A stretch of 64,000 nt of DNA from Prevotellamassilia timonensis (GTDB lineage Bacteria; Bacteroidota; Bacteroidia; Bacteroidales; Bacteroidaceae): assembly GCF_900106785.1 (NCBI RefSeq), contig NZ_LT629844.1, positions 350,028-414,027 of the forward strand, given 5' to 3'. A program made the translations under genes and the position numbers. Of the stretch, positions 63,511-64,000 are shown piece by piece. The notes under the pieces were generated by a model, which was not told the DNA's origin, made no database searches, and saw only the letters and a list, made by a program, of their open reading frames with translations. Within the stretch, counting starts at the first letter, position 1, and each line of letters starts with the position of its first letter.

Positions 63511-63901
63511 TCGCCCTCTTTAAAAAAAGCGCGAAGTCCTTCGCGTATCGAGTGCCCTTATGCTTCAGTTCAAACTCCTTGTCAAGGTCAACACTTCTTG
63601 TTGTGCCATCCGGCATTGTCCAACGCCTTCTTCGTATGTGAAGTACCGCCTTCTTGTCTCGGGCTGGATAGTCAAGTAAACATGATTCTTCCCCAAAACC
63701 ATTGCTCACGGAATCCTTCATGTCTGGTGTGCGATTGTCGCGCTCATCCAGATAGATGTGAAGCTCTGTTGTGTAAAGAACATCCTTGTCCAGAGTACGC
63801 TGTGTTGCAAAGTCTGTCACCTCGAAATATTTAAGAACTCCTTCGGGGAGGAAATATGAGGCGAGGCCCTCATACATATTTTTATTGCCATTCTGATTCA
63901 T
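63500..63901 (-). CDS. ISAon1-type transposase N-terminal protein (orfA), copy 3
   Basis: Identical to the 133-residue orfA of copies 1 and 2. The same TACCTTTG element lies 5 bases before the ATG. Confidence 0.85.
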   Translation of the reverse strand: MNQNGNKNMYEGLASYFLPEGVLKYFEVTDFATQRTLDKDVLYTTELHIYLDERDNRTPDMKDSVSNGFGEESCLLDYPARDKKAVLHIRRRRWTMPDGTTRSVDLDKEFELKHKGTRYAKDFALFLKRANGL

Positions 63902-64000
63902 AGTGCAAAGGTACTACTTTTGGGCAATCATGTATCGTTTGGCAACTCAGTTTTTGGGTTAGCATCTGCACAGCCCTCCACAGGGTTTGTCGGGTGCGCC

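Larger units (their letters stand above)
62382..64000 (-). mobile_element. ISL3/ISAon1-like insertion sequence, copy 3
   Basis: A full 1,619-bp copy, same orientation and protein content as copies 1 and 2. Left flank GACTAATG. Its right end coincides exactly with base 64,000, so the right flank and any target duplication cannot be seen. Confidence 0.93.

Overview
The window joins DNA from two phyla. Bases 1 to about 9,396 look like Firmicutes (Clostridia): GC-rich, strong AGGAGG ribosome sites before nearly every gene, and the gene order of a Tn1549-like conjugative element. Bases 12,640 to 62,381 look like Bacteroidales (Prevotella/Bacteroides group): lower GC, no Shine-Dalgarno sites, TAnnTTTG promoters and a Bacteroidales Tra-type conjugation system. 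The two parts meet at two tandem copies of a 1,619-bp ISL3/ISAon1-like insertion sequence. A third copy fills 62,382-64,000 and ends exactly on the last base of the window. The join is either an IS-mediated cross-phylum rearrangement or an assembly chimera; the sequence alone cannot decide.

Left part, all on the minus strand: sigma factor, HTH protein, TnpW, a large serine recombinase, a Cys-rich protein, a DUF6017-like winged-helix protein, PcfB, VirD4 coupling protein, Maff2, a TrbL-like channel protein, an MT-A70 methyltransferase and the start of PrgI. Next to the first IS lies the 3' end of a Cfr/RlmN-family rRNA methyltransferase gene.

From 12.6 to 18.8 kb is a minus-strand operon with a long leader: a UpxY/NusG-type antiterminator, a GmhA-GmhB fusion, HldE and HldD (together an ADP-heptose pathway), and a membrane-anchored PP2C phosphatase whose end is cut by the IS. 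The leader carries an intrinsic terminator preceded by a hairpin able to pair with its loop.

From 19.0 to 52.3 kb is a Bacteroidales conjugative element. A lysozyme, coupling protein, TraN, M, L, K, J, secreted proteins, VirB4-type TraG, TraF and TraE run on the minus strand. A plus-strand operon follows with an AAA ATPase, a subtilisin-like protease and a HigA-like HTH protein (IetAS-like, candidate defence or stability system). Then come an AbiE type IV toxin-antitoxin pair, a primase, a RepA-like ATPase, HTH proteins, two IntDOT-type tyrosine recombinases, and the MobC/relaxase mobilisation genes with a candidate oriT.

From 52.3 to 62.4 kb are an IS4 remnant, a secreted peptide and a thioredoxin-like/propeller protein, a lipoprotein, a truncated tyrosine recombinase with four arm-binding domains, and a compact hxsDABC operon. 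The last encodes a His-Xaa-Ser radical-SAM peptide modification system. The gene after hxsC is broken five codons in by the third IS copy.
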